Shown in pieces: positions 33,300 to 52,128 of a stretch of DNA of 56,409 nucleotides. Each line of letters starts with the position of its first letter. Position 1 is the first letter of the stretch. The stretch is from Scenedesmus sp. ARA3 (lineage: Eukaryota; Chlorophyta; Chlorophyceae; Sphaeropleales; Scenedesmaceae): NCBI GenBank assembly GCA_004335835.1, contig RWJK01001402.1, positions 1-56,409 of the forward strand, given 5' to 3'. The position numbers were made by a program, and so were the translations under genes. The notes beneath the pieces are model-generated. The model was not told the origin of the DNA and did no database searches. It was given only the letters and a program-made list of their open reading frames with translations.

Positions 33300-35955
33300 T
33301 GATACGAGACACCATGCACCACCACACGGCCTTAGCACAACGTGCAACCCACAAGCTCAACATTGGGCCTTACGCCAGCCCAGCTACACCCAATCTTCCA
33401 GCAAATAAACACGGTAACACACAGCAGCAATATCAAGCCTGAACCATGAACCATCAATTATGATCCCTACCAGTCGCTGTTGAGTCCTAGCGGGTGCAAC
33501 TTCTTCAGCGCGTGGTACTTGGTGGGGCTGGGCATGGCTCCAAAGTAGAAGCTGTTCACGGTGTGGCTCATGTTCATCCAGTTGTGGTCAAACGAGTGGT
33601 GCTCGCTGCGCGGCGTGAAGTGCAGCGTGCCTGGCACCTTCTTCACCAGCACAAAGCCTGCGGCAGCAGCGGCAACACAACGTCTTCGGGCCCAGCTTTG
33701 CTTGACATGCGCAGTTACGCATCCGACGTAGTCCTCAGGGCTCGGTGGGTGTCTGAATTAATGCTTGAACAACATCAGACACACGGTGGTTTCAGGGTGT
33801 GATGTGCGCGTGGCGTGAAGTGCAGCGTGCTTGGCACCTTCTTCACCAGCACAAAGCCTGCGGCATGATGTGCAGCAGCAGGTTGCGAGGTGTTCATATG
33901 TGTAGCGACGTGAACGCAGGAATGTGGGGTGAAATGCTGTGTGCTTGGCACCTTCTTCACCAGCACAAAGCCAGCGGCAGCACGTACATGGTGCAAGCAA
34001 CTAAAACTGAACGGGAACAATCTTCAGCATCTCAAAGCGTCCAACAAAAATCAGCATACAGCAGCGCGGATGTCTGCGTCACGTTCTGCTCCCTACCTGC
34101 CAGGTTGCAGCCGCTAGTTTTGGGTGCAGCCGCAAGGTCCCCGTGCTTCAGGTATGGCTGGCCCGCACTGGGCACCAACGTGTCTGCAAACGCCACCAGC
34201 GCATCTTTTGTGCGGTCTCCGGTGTATGCTTCGTGCTCATGCTGCCCCTGCAGTTCCAAGCAAAAATGCGGCAACCACAATAAGTGTTGGTTACAGGTGC
34301 GGCCATCTTAACTTCCATCTGCTTCACATGCTAAAAAACTCCATGTTAACAACTTTCATCGCCAGTACATGCCTCAAGCTCGTGCTGGCCCTGCATGGGA
34401 AGGTATATGTGGCAGCCGCAGGCCGCCAATGATTCATTGTGATCATGATTGTGTTAGATGTTGCGTTATGTGTTAGGTTATGTGTCACTGTCAACTCACG
34501 TTGATGCATATATTGTTGAGCGTGCACCTGGACACGCGGATGGATGGGAAGGCCGTGATGAATGCACATTACAAGTAAAGTTATATGGTATGTTATATGT
34601 CATGTTATGTTATGTGCTAGTAACAACTCACGTTGATGTAGATGTCATCATGGGCGCGCCTGAAGACGCGGATGGATGGAAAAGCTGTGATGAAGTTGCT
34701 GCGGCACAGGTCCACCTCCGCAGTGCAGTCGATCTGCAGGGAAGTTCAAAGTCAACAAGTAACAGTCATGACAGGTAATGTAACAGCTGTCACACTGGTC
34801 AGCCACAGACAAGCCCACACAGGAGTCAGGCGCACGTCTGTGCATGAGACGCACCAGCAACGGCACACCAGGGCTTCCCGCGTTGTTGCTGCAGGCATGT
34901 CCTGTTCCATGTTGCTGCAGGTGAGTCCTGTTCCATGTTGCTGCAGGCATGTCCTGTTCCATGTTGCTGCAGGCATGTCCTGTTCCATGTTGCTGCAGGC
35001 ATGTCCTGTTCCATGTTGCTGCAGGCATGTCCTGTTCCATGTTGCTGCAGGCATGTCCTGTTCCATGTTGCTGCAGGCATGTCCTGTTCCATGTTGCTGC
35101 AGGCATGTCCTGTTCCATGTTGCTGCAGGCATGACCTGTTCCATGCAGCATGCAGCTGCTACAGCTTGCGGCCCTGCAATTGCTGACACCTGTCTGTTGC
35201 CCGCCTCTTGAAATTTTAATCAAACTGCACTTTTTCAACCCCGCTGCAACAGCCTCACATTGATCCTGCACTGCCCCACGCTCCAGCACCAGCGCTGAAG
35301 AGCCTTCGAAAGCTTACCTTTGCAAACCGGATGCGCCGATCAGTGGACTCTGGGTACTTCTCATGGATCTGCAGCAGCACAGAGAGTGAGTGAGTGAGTG
35401 GGTGAGTGTGTGAATGAGTGAGTAAGTGAGTGAGTGAGTGAGTAAGTGAGTGAGTGAGTGAGTGAGTGAGTGAGTGAGTGAGTGAGTGAGTGAGTGAGTG
35501 ACTACCCAGGCAGCTCTGCAGCTCCTGGATAAGTTAAGGCTAAGAGGTTGTGTGTGGCCACAGCAGCACAGCAATACAGGAGACGTGTTTCGATTCAATC
35601 CCAAAGGTTGCTTTCATGGGACTGCAGCAGCCTCAGGGTGCATCCCACGGATCTGCGGCAGCAGCAGCACGGCACGATGCAAGGGGCAGCTTCTAAACCC
35701 AGACTGATACAGGCCGCTGCAACCGACACCAACACCGAGCAGTACACACGACCACAACCATAACACGCAACTGATTTTGCACTGCTCCCACCTCTTTAGT
35801 CGCTGCCTCCCAGGCTGGCTCCAGCCGCTGGCACCAGTGGCACCAAGGCGCATAAAAGTTGATGACCACAATTGGGTAGTGCGTGAGCGTGGTCTGGAAG
35901 TCATTGTGGTTGATGGGCTGGGTCAGGTCCAGGTGGTCCCACTGCAAGGTGAAAG

Positions 35956-35995
<40 letters not shown>

Positions 35996-36857
35996 GCAGC
36001 GGCAGCAGCAGCAGCAATGAGGTTTGGTGAGGCGCCTGCAAGTGCAAGTGAGCGTGGTCTGGAAGTCGTTGTGGTTGATGGGCTGGGTGAGGTCCAGGTG
36101 GTCCCACTGCATTGCATTGCAGGGCATCAACAAGCAGCAATTAGACATGTAGCTTGAAATTAATTTTATCCAGCCTGCACCACTTTGGTGGTGGGTTGAC
36201 GCTGGCCAACACTTAGAAACACTATGTTCAGCTGTCTTACCAGTGGTGTCAACAGGATGCTGGGATCAAAACTCAGGATGCTATGAGCAACAATGCAACT
36301 AAAAAGAACAGAGAGCTGTTTGCAGACAAGGTGACATCAGAAAACGTCCCGCCAAGGTCTAGCAGCACGCACCCATTTGTCCTCATCATCATACTTGGGC
36401 TGCTGCTTGATCCCCGGGTCAACATACGTGGTGCCTGCTGACTCCAAGTTTATGTCCACCGGGGTTTTGCGGATGGTTTTCGTCAGGTTCATGCGCTTCT
36501 GCAGCAGCAAAATGGGTCAGCAGATGGCGTGTTCAGTATGCAGACAGTGTCCGAGAGGTCCAAGCTCATCAGCGTTTTGCGGGTGGTCTTCGCCAGGTTC
36601 ATGGGCTGCTGCAGAATGCAAGGTTGGCAGCAGAAGACACCCTGCTCAACTCCTAGTGCCTCGTGCAATCAAAAGCTGCACCTCTGCAGCACAACATCAG
36701 TGACTTGCATCAGGCACACGCAGCAGTGTGCTGCGGCACATGCAGCGCTATAACTGAGCATCATGCTGCTGCTGCTGCTGCTGCTGTCTCCACGCCACCT
36801 CGCCCAGTGCGTCACTGACATCTACTGCTGCTGTCACTGAGAACTTTGACGGCCCTT

Positions 36858-36891
<34 letters not shown>

Positions 36892-38061
36892 CGCCACACA
36901 CCTTGCCAAGCGCATCGCTGACATCTACTGCTGCTGTCACTGAGAAGTTTAATGGGCCTTTTACTGCTGCTGCTGCTCTCCACGCACCTTGCCCAGTGCA
37001 TCGCTGACGTCTAGTGTTGCAAACTCGCAAGACAGTGCAGGGAAGCTGCGGCAGCATCAACAGCAGCAGCACAGTGCAGCAGGCGATGGCTGTGTGAGGG
37101 GCTTGATGCAAACGTAGTGCTGAGAGAGCAGGCAAGCTGGGCAATTGTATAGCGGTACATGCACTGTTAACTTGCTGTCAGCTTTGCAGTCAGTCCTAGT
37201 ATCTTGCAGTGCGCTGTACTTGGTGACTGTCACAGCAAGCATACTGCAGCTGTGCCACCTGTGGGGTGCTGCGCAACAGTCAGCTGCACAAGGGCAACTG
37301 CTGCCAGCACGGCTCACCTAATGTTGAAAGTGATTTTCAGCAGTTCGTTCTGCGGTGATGAATCTACTACTAGCTGCATCGCTGATTGTACCCGCATGAA
37401 GGAAGCCAGCTCCTGCAGCATGGTAAAAAGGACCAGCGCCGCAGTTGGTTGTTCAGTTGCTGTGTATGACAGGCACGGCACTGTACAAACATATGCCAGC
37501 TCAACATGAAACACGCTGCAGCAGTGATGCGCCAAACCTCTGCTGCGTGTGATGCTCCTGGTCCTGTGCATGGCATGCATGTTGCAATGATGTCATGCTG
37601 CTGCTGGTTGCTGCGCTGCAGCTGCTGTGCTGCACACAGTGACAGAACCCACCAGCACAAGCAGGAGTCCCATCAGCGTAGCTGCTATGATAGATATGAA
37701 AGAGCCCGTTAATGTGGACTCTGTTAGGTCCCTGCAGCATCAGAGCAGCATACAGGCCAGACATCCAAAAACACACATTGAGTCAGTTCAGTTGGTGGGC
37801 CAGCTGATAGTGCTGATTTGTCTAGTTATCCGCCAACCGCACTGAAAACTGAGCAGCGACAACCATGAAGCATCCTACGCGTCTATGACAGTGCGATTAG
37901 TTTATCCTGCTCCGCAACGGCAAGGACACCGTGTGGCACCAGGCCATGGCATACCACCCGAAGGACAGCAGCACAAGCCGTGCGATCTCTACATCAGCTT
38001 GCACTCACGTTGGAAGCTTCTTGTAAAAGTCTATACTCTTCATTCTGCTCTTCACCCCCAT
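31922..38061 (-). CDS. Protein disulfide isomerase with ERV/ERGIC domain (PDIL5-4 type)
   Basis: Minus-strand exons: 38061-38009, 37731-37653, 37412-37318, 37045-36988, 36498-36373, 35941-35792, 35368-35318, 34733-34632, 34247-34097, 33657-33471, 33259-33190, 32766-32626 and 32077-31922. They total 1419 nt, 472 aa, close to the plant family length. Order of parts: MGVKSRMKSIDFYKKLPTDLTE, a first membrane helix (about 27-44), the ERV N-terminal part (FPALSCEFATLDVSDALGK), a thioredoxin fold with APWCHWC (CxxC at about 171-174), the ERV C-terminal part (GFVLVKKVPGTLHF, SFDHNWMNMSH, EYNAHSHTY), and a second helix CAVIGGVFTVAGILDSMLY (about 439-457). It should catalyse thiol-disulfide exchange while cycling between ER and Golgi. 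Unlike the plant relatives I recall, it ends in GKQG. Decoys flank most exons. Confidence 0.93.
32078..32365 (-). repeat. Three decoy starts before the last PDI-ERGIC exon
   Basis: Copies encoding VVREQPRPWYKFLTK end near 32186, 32284 and 32360, upstream on the minus strand of the real exon start at 32077. Each is followed by a (CTG)n stretch in the sense direction and each has an AG acceptor. All stop after the WYKFLT codons. Confidence 0.9.
32965..33120 (-). repeat. Two donor-side decoys of PDI-ERGIC exon 11
   Basis: The end of the exon (CACGAGCACTACATGCAG then GTGCG, real boundary 33190) is repeated with boundaries near 33088 and 32971. The first keeps the donor; the second reads CACAAGCACTACATGCAG then GTGCAG. 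Confidence 0.85.
33805..33985 (-). repeat. Two decoy starts of PDI-ERGIC exon 10
   Basis: GCCGCAG then GCTTTGTGCTGGTGAAGAAG is repeated at about 33866-33816 and, with CTGGCTTTG, at 33979-33926, before the real start at 33657. Both reach the codons for LHFTP and stop. Confidence 0.9.
34885..35150. repeat. 26-bp minisatellite, about nine to ten units
   Basis: GCATGTCCTGTTCCATGTTG plus CTGCAG repeats head to tail almost perfectly, in a PDI-ERGIC intron. Because 26 is not a multiple of three and no unit contains a stop in any phase, long ORFs open on both strands; they are artefacts. Each unit contains CTGCAG. Confidence 0.95.
35387..35502. repeat. (GTGA)n microsatellite beside a PDI-ERGIC acceptor
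   Basis: About 28 GAGT/GTGA tetramers. On the gene's sense strand this is (TCAC)n, a C/T-rich stretch lying 20 nt before the exon at 35368, where the pyrimidine tract should be. Confidence 0.92.
35942..36115 (-). repeat. CTG tract and decoy start of the thioredoxin exon (PDI-ERGIC)
   Basis: ATTGCAG then TGGGACCACCTGGACCTCAC at about 36110 copies the real exon start at 35941 through GACTTCCAGACCACGCTCAC, stopping just before the CxxC-coding part. A (CTG)n tract (35958-36016, sense) separates copy and exon. Confidence 0.92.
36555..36612 (-). repeat. Decoy start of PDI-ERGIC exon 5
   Basis: CTGCTGCAG is repeated about 110 nt before the true exon, followed by CAGCCCATGAACCTGGCGAA (real: AAGCGCATGAACCTGACGAA). 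It keeps the codons for MNL.KT.RKT and then diverges. Confidence 0.8.
36790..36965 (-). repeat. Two donor-side decoys of PDI-ERGIC exon 4
   Basis: GATGTCAGCGATGCGCTTGG then CAAGGTGTGTGG (boundary near 36904), and a second copy near 36808, repeat the end of exon 4 (real boundary 36988). Both are joined to a foreign stretch with CAG/CTG triplets. Confidence 0.85.
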
Positions 38062-39041
38062 CTTGCTGCTCTTCTGACTGGAGAGTGCTGCGGTTGATTA
38101 CGGTTCGTGTCACAACAATTCAGCCGATATATAATGTAACAAAAACTGTCGCATTGACACGAGCCGCGATGGGATGTATGCTGCCGAGTCCTGGGCTGCA
38201 TCCTTGTCTTCAATCCGCATGTGTCAGTTGCACAACCCCAGCTGACTGAACCACTTGCACATCCAGGAAATTTCATGTTCCTCCTCAACACACGGCCCAA
38301 ACCAGCACCAGACGGTGCCACTTTCAACACTCAATTAGAATGTAGTTCAAGCCTGGAGGCATGCGGGACCTCGAGATTATGAGTATAAAGCAAAGGCTCA
38401 CACCAGCTGGTAAGGCTGATGCTGCATCAGGTGGACCATCAGCTGCTCAAGCACTGCAGACACCAACGTAACGTGCATCTAGGCAGTTAACAACCCGTCA
38501 GCTGAGGTGCTCAACTTCCCAGCAGCACTGATCCGTCCCATTACTGCTGTGCGACACTGCCACAATGTGTCCAAGGCATCGCATCCATGTCTTTCACAAA
38601 GCTGCCCCTGTCCTCGTGTACATCTTCCTGTTTCTCACAACCTATTGCTGCTGCGGCTGCTGTACTAGCAGCTGCTGCTGCTGCTCAACACCAGCATCTC
38701 CTACCCCTGCTGCTGCTCCCTCCAGCTGCCCCTGCCGCTGCTGCCGCATCACCCACTGCAGCCATAGCCCCGCCCTGAGCCGCGCCCGGCGACTGCATCG
38801 CTGTCCCTTATAAGAATGCACAGCTGCCGGATGCCCAACCATCTACTATTGCTGCGGCTGCTGCTCCTGTTGCTGCTGCTCGACACCAGCGTCTCCTGCC
38901 GCTGCTGCTGCTGCTGCTCCTGCTGCCTCCAACTGCCCCTGCCGCTGCTGCCGCATCACCCACGGCAACCGCAGCCGCCGCCTCAGCCCCGCTGCATAGC
39001 TATCCCTTCCGTGCTTTTACATTTTCCAGATGCCCAACCGT
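38062..39041. other. Region between PDI-ERGIC start and RING-CH stop
   Basis: The left part should be the PDI-ERGIC promoter; I see no clear element. The right part (38645-39000) is two copies of the 3' end of the RING-CH last exon, listed separately. Confidence 0.6.
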
Positions 39042-39073
39042 CTACTGCTGCGGCTGCGGCTGCTGTACTTGCA

Positions 39074-39112
<39 letters not shown>
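38645..39112 (-). repeat. Three-copy array of the RING-CH gene's 3' end
   Basis: On the + strand, the block CTACT(G/A)(T)TGCTGCGGCTG...CAACACC(A/T)G.(G/T)TCTCCT.CC...TGCCGC.(A)CACCCA is present at about 39042-39200 (coding, poly-Gln tail), 38850-38965 and 38645-38760, at about 180-bp spacing. The last two lie beyond the stop codon. The CTG runs differ in length. Confidence 0.8.
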
Positions 39113-39113
<1 letters not shown>

Positions 39114-41606
39114 AACACCTGTTTCTCCTACCCCTGCTGCTGCTGCTGCTGCTTCTCCGATCTGTGCTTGCCGCTGCTGCCGCAACACCCAAGGCAACCG
39201 CAGCCTCCTCCTTATCCCTGCCCGCCACTGCGGCTGCCGCTGCATCACCGCCCTCACTGCTGCTGCAAGCACGCGGTAGCCCCGCGCCTGGCAGGCTTCT
39301 GCTGCCAGCAGCCGCACCAGGCAGCGCAGCAGCAGCCGGCAGCTGTGCGAGAGTGCTGACAGCTTGCCTGAGCCTAGCATGGGAAGGAACACCAGCTGCG
39401 CCATCATGCCGCCTGCAGTCAAAGCAACAATATTTTCAACTGTTAGTAACGACAGCATAACAGCCAGATAGCTGAGCAGCTTGCCTGAGCCGAGCATTGG
39501 AAGGAAGACCACCTGAGGTGCACCATCATGCCACCTGCGGTCAACACTTGTCAGTGTTGGTCAAAAGAAAAGATGCAGCACAATCACCCCGAACGCGTCT
39601 GTTTGCACTGACAGGCATACAGGCATGTTCTTGCAGAGAAGGACGCGCGCCTTGGCATCAACGACGTGATAATGTGCCAGTTTAAATCAATCATGCACTT
39701 GCTGCGGCGGTTCTCCACGAGACACACGCATTCTCCCAAGCACATTGTATGAAGTGATAATCCAGCGATACAATGCTGACAGCGGGCTGGCTCACCGATG
39801 GTTGCTCCCAGAGCCATGCCTGCAAACGCGTCTGCATTTGGCGGCTGTGGCGTCAGCGCCATCAGCGCAGTGTACCAATACACCTGCAGGGCACAGCAGC
39901 ATTCACAGGATAGTCAGCAGCCATGGAAGCAGTTTACAGGCGATCATACAGGCATGCGGGCACCAGTACACATGTGAGCCGCAGCACAGGTTGCATGGCA
40001 TGAGCGACGCAAGCACAATGTAAGCTGGCATCAGCAGTGCTGTGCAGGCTCTCTAGCAAGTACGAGCATGGTGATTTCGGAAGACAGCATGCCGTGCCTG
40101 CAAAACAGCCTGCGCACAAGTACTGGTAAATGACTGTGACATTCTTGGCTGGCAGGTCGCCTGCAGGCAGAGCAAGGCAGCTGCCATACGTTGTAGCCTT
40201 TCTCTCCCATTCGTCCCTACCTGCACCATAGTAGCACTGTCAAAGCGCTGCCTGATCGCATCCAGCACTTCCTTATTGCTGCTGCTGCTGCTGCCACTTG
40301 CCAGCTGCTTCACTGCAGCAGCAGCACCGTTGAGCGGAATGCTGACTGAAAGGTGGTGCTGCAGCAGCTGCTGCTCCTGCGGCGTCTGCACGCGCTGCCG
40401 CCTCTGCTGCTGCTGCTGCTGCTGCTGCGGTACTGGCCAGCCTACTGCTGCTGCCCCACTGGCAGCACCCACCCTACCAGTGGTGTAATATGGCAGTGCT
40501 GCTGCGCCTGTTGCTGCTGGGCCGGCTGCCGGTCCCGTGATGCATGAAGCAGGGTACTGTATGCTGCGGTATATTGCATACGCACGCAGCAGCCCGCTAG
40601 CAGCCACATACGCCCTGTAGGCTCCATGAATGATGGATGCTACTGTAAAGGGATCCTGCCAGACGCCTGGCAGCAGCTGCTGCTGCTGCTCTTGGCCGGC
40701 GATGATGCTGCGCACTGCTGTGCTGCTGTATTTGGCCTTGCAGATTTCGCATCTGATGGAGCGGCGAGACCTGCCTTGCTGACGCGTCACCTCTAGCCAG
40801 TGCTGCAAGTTTTTTTGCAAACAATTGATTGCAGCAGTAATGACAGCAGCAGCGAGTGGTGAGTGGTTGAAGAGACATGAGGCATTGCCCTGCTGACGTG
40901 TCACGTCTAGCCAGTGCTGCGGTTGACTGCAGCAGCGATTGCAGCAGTGGCGATCGCAGCAATGATGGTAGCAGTGAGTGCCAAGTAGGTAGGTGCGCCA
41001 GACACTTGCAGGCAAGCGTGAACAACCAGGTGACATACGTTGTATTTCAATGTTTCATGCGGCTACACTGCTTCCAATGCTGCTGCATGCTTCGGCGGGG
41101 TCAGAAAGGTGTGCACTGCTGAGTTTGTGCTTGCAGGAAGCGCTGCAACTCCTGCTGCTCCTCTGCATGGCAGCTTGCCTACAATGCCAGCACACGCATT
41201 TCGATTAGATTTAAATACGAGACCGGCAGGTCCGCACCACTACAGTACATGTAGTAGGCTACAAACATCATGTGCCAGGTCAGCACTGCTGCTGCTGCTG
41301 CTGCCACTGCCATGTCAACTCCCAACACTACTGGTCGTCATGGTCTCAGCACACCCCAACAGTACATACAACTAGATCGTCGGCAGCTGTTCAGCAGATC
41401 AAAGCGCAGCTGTGGCTCACCTGCAGGCAGCCAAAGTGCACAAACTCCATGCTGCCTCTGCACTGGCAGGGGCTGATGAGCTGCCCGCCCTCATCCTCGC
41501 CTCCCCAGCAAAGCCTGCAGCGTGGCTGATTGCTGTCAAGAGAGCGGCAGCTAGATACCCTGCTGACCTCCGCTGCGGGTGCTGCAGCTGTTTCGTTGGT
41601 GGACAT
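39042..41606 (-). CDS. RING-CH (MARCH-type) E3 ubiquitin ligase
   Basis: Minus-strand exons: 41606-41421, 40802-40221, 39883-39796 and 39412-39042 (1227 nt, 408 aa, TAG stop). An in-frame Met 20 codons upstream (41666) is a possible start. Residues 30-83 form a complete C4HC3 zinc finger: C30-x2-C33-x13-C47-x-C49-x7-H57-x2-C60-x19-C80-x2-C83. The His between the fourth and fifth Cys makes it RING-CH rather than C3HC4 RING. Such proteins pass ubiquitin to membrane proteins. The rest has a moderately hydrophobic stretch (DPFTVASIIHGAYRAYVAASGLL), Ala- and Gln-rich linkers, a region around GMALGATIGGMMAQLVFLPMLG that may enter the membrane, and a poly-Gln tail from (CAG)n. Exon 2 has a decoy start near 40915 (CACTGGCTAGACGTGACACG), and exon 4 has one near 39538-39470. 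Substrate unknown. Confidence 0.85.
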
Positions 41607-42275
41607 GCTGGGAGTGTGAGTGCGAGTGACTAATGCATGGATACTGAGAAGCGTTCGTGATCGCACCTACAGCTAAGTAAACTGTATCTGACAGGTTTGC
41701 GTGGATGGTAGGACAACTAGCTGCTCTTACGGCACGGCGAAAGCCCTGAGGGGACCGTTCGGTGTCATAACAGAACCGTAAACGGCACGCAAGCAATATC
41801 TATAGTAAAAGAGACCATTTTAAGCTGCATTGCTTGCGTTTCCTGCTTCCTGCCGCAAACCTGCTGCCACGACAGAAAGGTGGGCTTCGGCTTTGTGCCT
41901 GCTCATTGGCTACTTACTCAATTGCTATTGATTGATTATTGTTAACTCTTTGACTTGAATGACTCTTCTTTGTCAGTGGATGTATTGTCTGCAGTGCTGA
42001 ACTCCCTGGTCACCCCTGGTGCTGTGCCAGGCACTTGTCTGCGGTGACAAATTCACCACCAAACAACGAGTGCGTGACATTCTATCACATCAGATTCACA
42101 TCTGTCACTTACAACACGTCGCTGGCTATCTGTACCTGCAGGTATCAGTTGTGGCTTGGCAGCAGCAGCAGCTCAGGCTGTGTGTGGCACCAGAGTTGCC
42201 AGAAACAGCACAGGACCAGTGCTGCTGCTAGGAGCACAGCAATATAGTATCAAGCAGCTGGAAACAAACGTACCA
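41607..42275. promoter_or_regulatory. Shared promoter region, RING-CH (-) / prolyl-tRNA synthetase (+)
   Basis: The start codons diverge and lie 669 bp apart (609 bp if the RING-CH start is at 41666). The centre (about 41790-42010) is AT-richer than the flanks, with TTTAAGC and ATTGATTGATTATTG runs. No defined element is recognised. Confidence 0.45.
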
Positions 42276-50591
<8,316 letters not shown>

Positions 50592-50706
50592 TGCAGCGGC
50601 AGCTGCACAGTTGAAATGACGGTGCTATGTTGCGTCGTAGCTAGAGATGCTGGTGCATGTGTGTGACGGTGCACGCTTTTGAGTGGTGTTTGGAGACGGA
50701 CATGTG

Positions 50707-50711
50707 TGTAA
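50707..50711 (+). terminator. Candidate TGTAA polyadenylation signal of ProRS
   Basis: The pentamer lies at a plausible distance from the stop codon and just before the copied exon end. Support is positional only. Confidence 0.4.
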
Positions 50712-50815
50712 CAAGACGCGGATCAAGGAGGGCTGCATGCCACGCTGCTTCATGTTCGCTGCGCTGCTTCCCCTTGAGCAGCCTGCTAGGCCCCACACTG
50801 CTTCATGACCTTTTG
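50711..50815 (+). repeat. Degraded copy of the ProRS terminal exon beyond the stop
   Basis: ACAAGACGCGGATCAAGGAGG followed by CCACGCTGCTTC..., CGCTGCGCTGCTTCCCC, TTGAGCAGCC and CCCCACACTGCTTCATGACC repeats the end of the last exon with deletions. It lies about 120 nt past the stop. Confidence 0.85.
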
Positions 50816-51469
50816 GTCCCAGCCAGAGATTGCCTGACCGCCTTGACACGCGACCTTTGCTGCAAAGCGAGAAAACTCAAGTGAGCAGCAACTGTTCCTG
50901 TTACACCCGCAAATGATCATCAATCATCCCACAGGGCAGCTGCAGCTGCATAGCTGTGCACTCAAGACTTCAGCTGTTATTGTGGCATGCCTGCATAGTA
51001 ACAGCATACTTTAAACTGCAAAATGCCATGCTACTGCAGTGCACACCATCAATGATTGTATATACATGGGGCACCAAGATGGCAAGACAGCTTGCAACAA
51101 ACATAGTACTACACCACAGATCCACATTTCAACACCACATGTGCACACCATTCACAACCTTATGTACAGAACGCACGCCTCTGGGAGACACACACATGCG
51201 TTCACGACATCATATGGCATGGCCACTTCTACATCACTCTATCTTACGCAAGCAGCAGCTTACCAGACCAGTGGCTTGAGGCCAGCGGCCACTGCTGTGC
51301 ATCAAGCTACACAGACGCAGTAAAACGCTGCTACAGTTGGGTTCTCATACCGTTGTTGTTATTGAGTTCTTGGGAAATTGTCTCTCACAGCAGCAGCAGC
51401 AGCAGCACCTGGCATGCATCATGCAGGGCTGCTTGCCGCAAAACCATGTCCACAGAGATACCATAGGGC

Positions 51470-52045
51470 ATGAGCTGAAATCACATGCGCAAGGCACGCA
51501 CTGAAACAGGGCATGCCACAGGGCTTGCACTGAAACAGGACATGCCACAGGGCACGCACTGCAATCTCATGCCACAGGGCACGCACTGAAGTCACATGCC
51601 ACAGGGCATGCACTGCATTCACAGGCACAGGGCGTGCACTGAAACGTAACATGCCTTGAAACCACATGCCACAGTGCATGCACTGCAATCACATGGCGCA
51701 AGGCACGCATTGAAACAAGACATGCCACAAGGCGCACAATGCAACAGGACATGCCACAAGGCATGGACTGCATTCACATGCCACAGTGCGTGCACTGAAA
51801 CAGGACATGCCACAGGGCACGCCATGTAATCACATGACCCTGTATAGGGCACGCACTGGAACAGGACATGCCACAGGGCACGCACTGCAATCACATGCTG
51901 CAAAGCACGCACTGACACAGCACAACAGGACATGCCATGCAACCACAGGCCACAGGGCTCGCACTGACATACAACATGCCATGAAACCACACGCCACAGG
52001 GCATGCACTGCAATCACATGCCACAGGGCACGCACTGAAATATCT
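51470..52045. repeat. 27-29 bp minisatellite, roughly 20 units
   Basis: Units of the form CATGCCACAGGGCACGCACT followed by GAAACAGGA or GCAATCA repeat head to tail with many substitutions, between the 3' ends of ProRS and GH31. The two endings partly alternate, suggesting a higher-order dimer. ORFs across it are artefacts. Confidence 0.92.
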
Positions 52046-52128
52046 ATCAGCCGTTGAAAGGGCCAATCCACAACACCTACGCTAGCACAGTTAAACTAAA
52101 CATCTAGATATATCTATATCCCTGCGGA

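Larger units (their letters stand above)
50592..52128. other. Convergent intergenic region, ProRS (+) / GH31 (-)
   Basis: It contains a copy of the end of ProRS (50707-50815), unremarkable sequence, and a minisatellite (51470-52045). A TGTAA at 50707-50711, 118 nt after the ProRS stop, is a candidate polyadenylation signal. No convincing gene was found. Confidence 0.6.

Noticed and set aside
34885..35150. Possible CRISPR array
   Set aside because: The 26-bp units are directly adjacent with no unique spacers, and the genome is eukaryotic.
34642..35289. Two long overlapping ORFs on opposite strands with a repeated CPVPCCCRHVLFHVAAG-like peptide
   Set aside because: Produced by a 26-bp minisatellite lacking stops; located in a PDI-ERGIC intron.
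35387..35502. (GTGAGT)n as an array of splice donors
   Set aside because: It lies on the strand opposite to the gene; on the sense strand it is (TCAC)n beside an acceptor.
36240..36300. An extra PDI-ERGIC exon encoding HSILSFDPSILLTPL
   Set aside because: The nearer acceptors give in-frame stops, and joining the flanking exons directly (36373 to 35941) keeps phase 0 and the expected family length.
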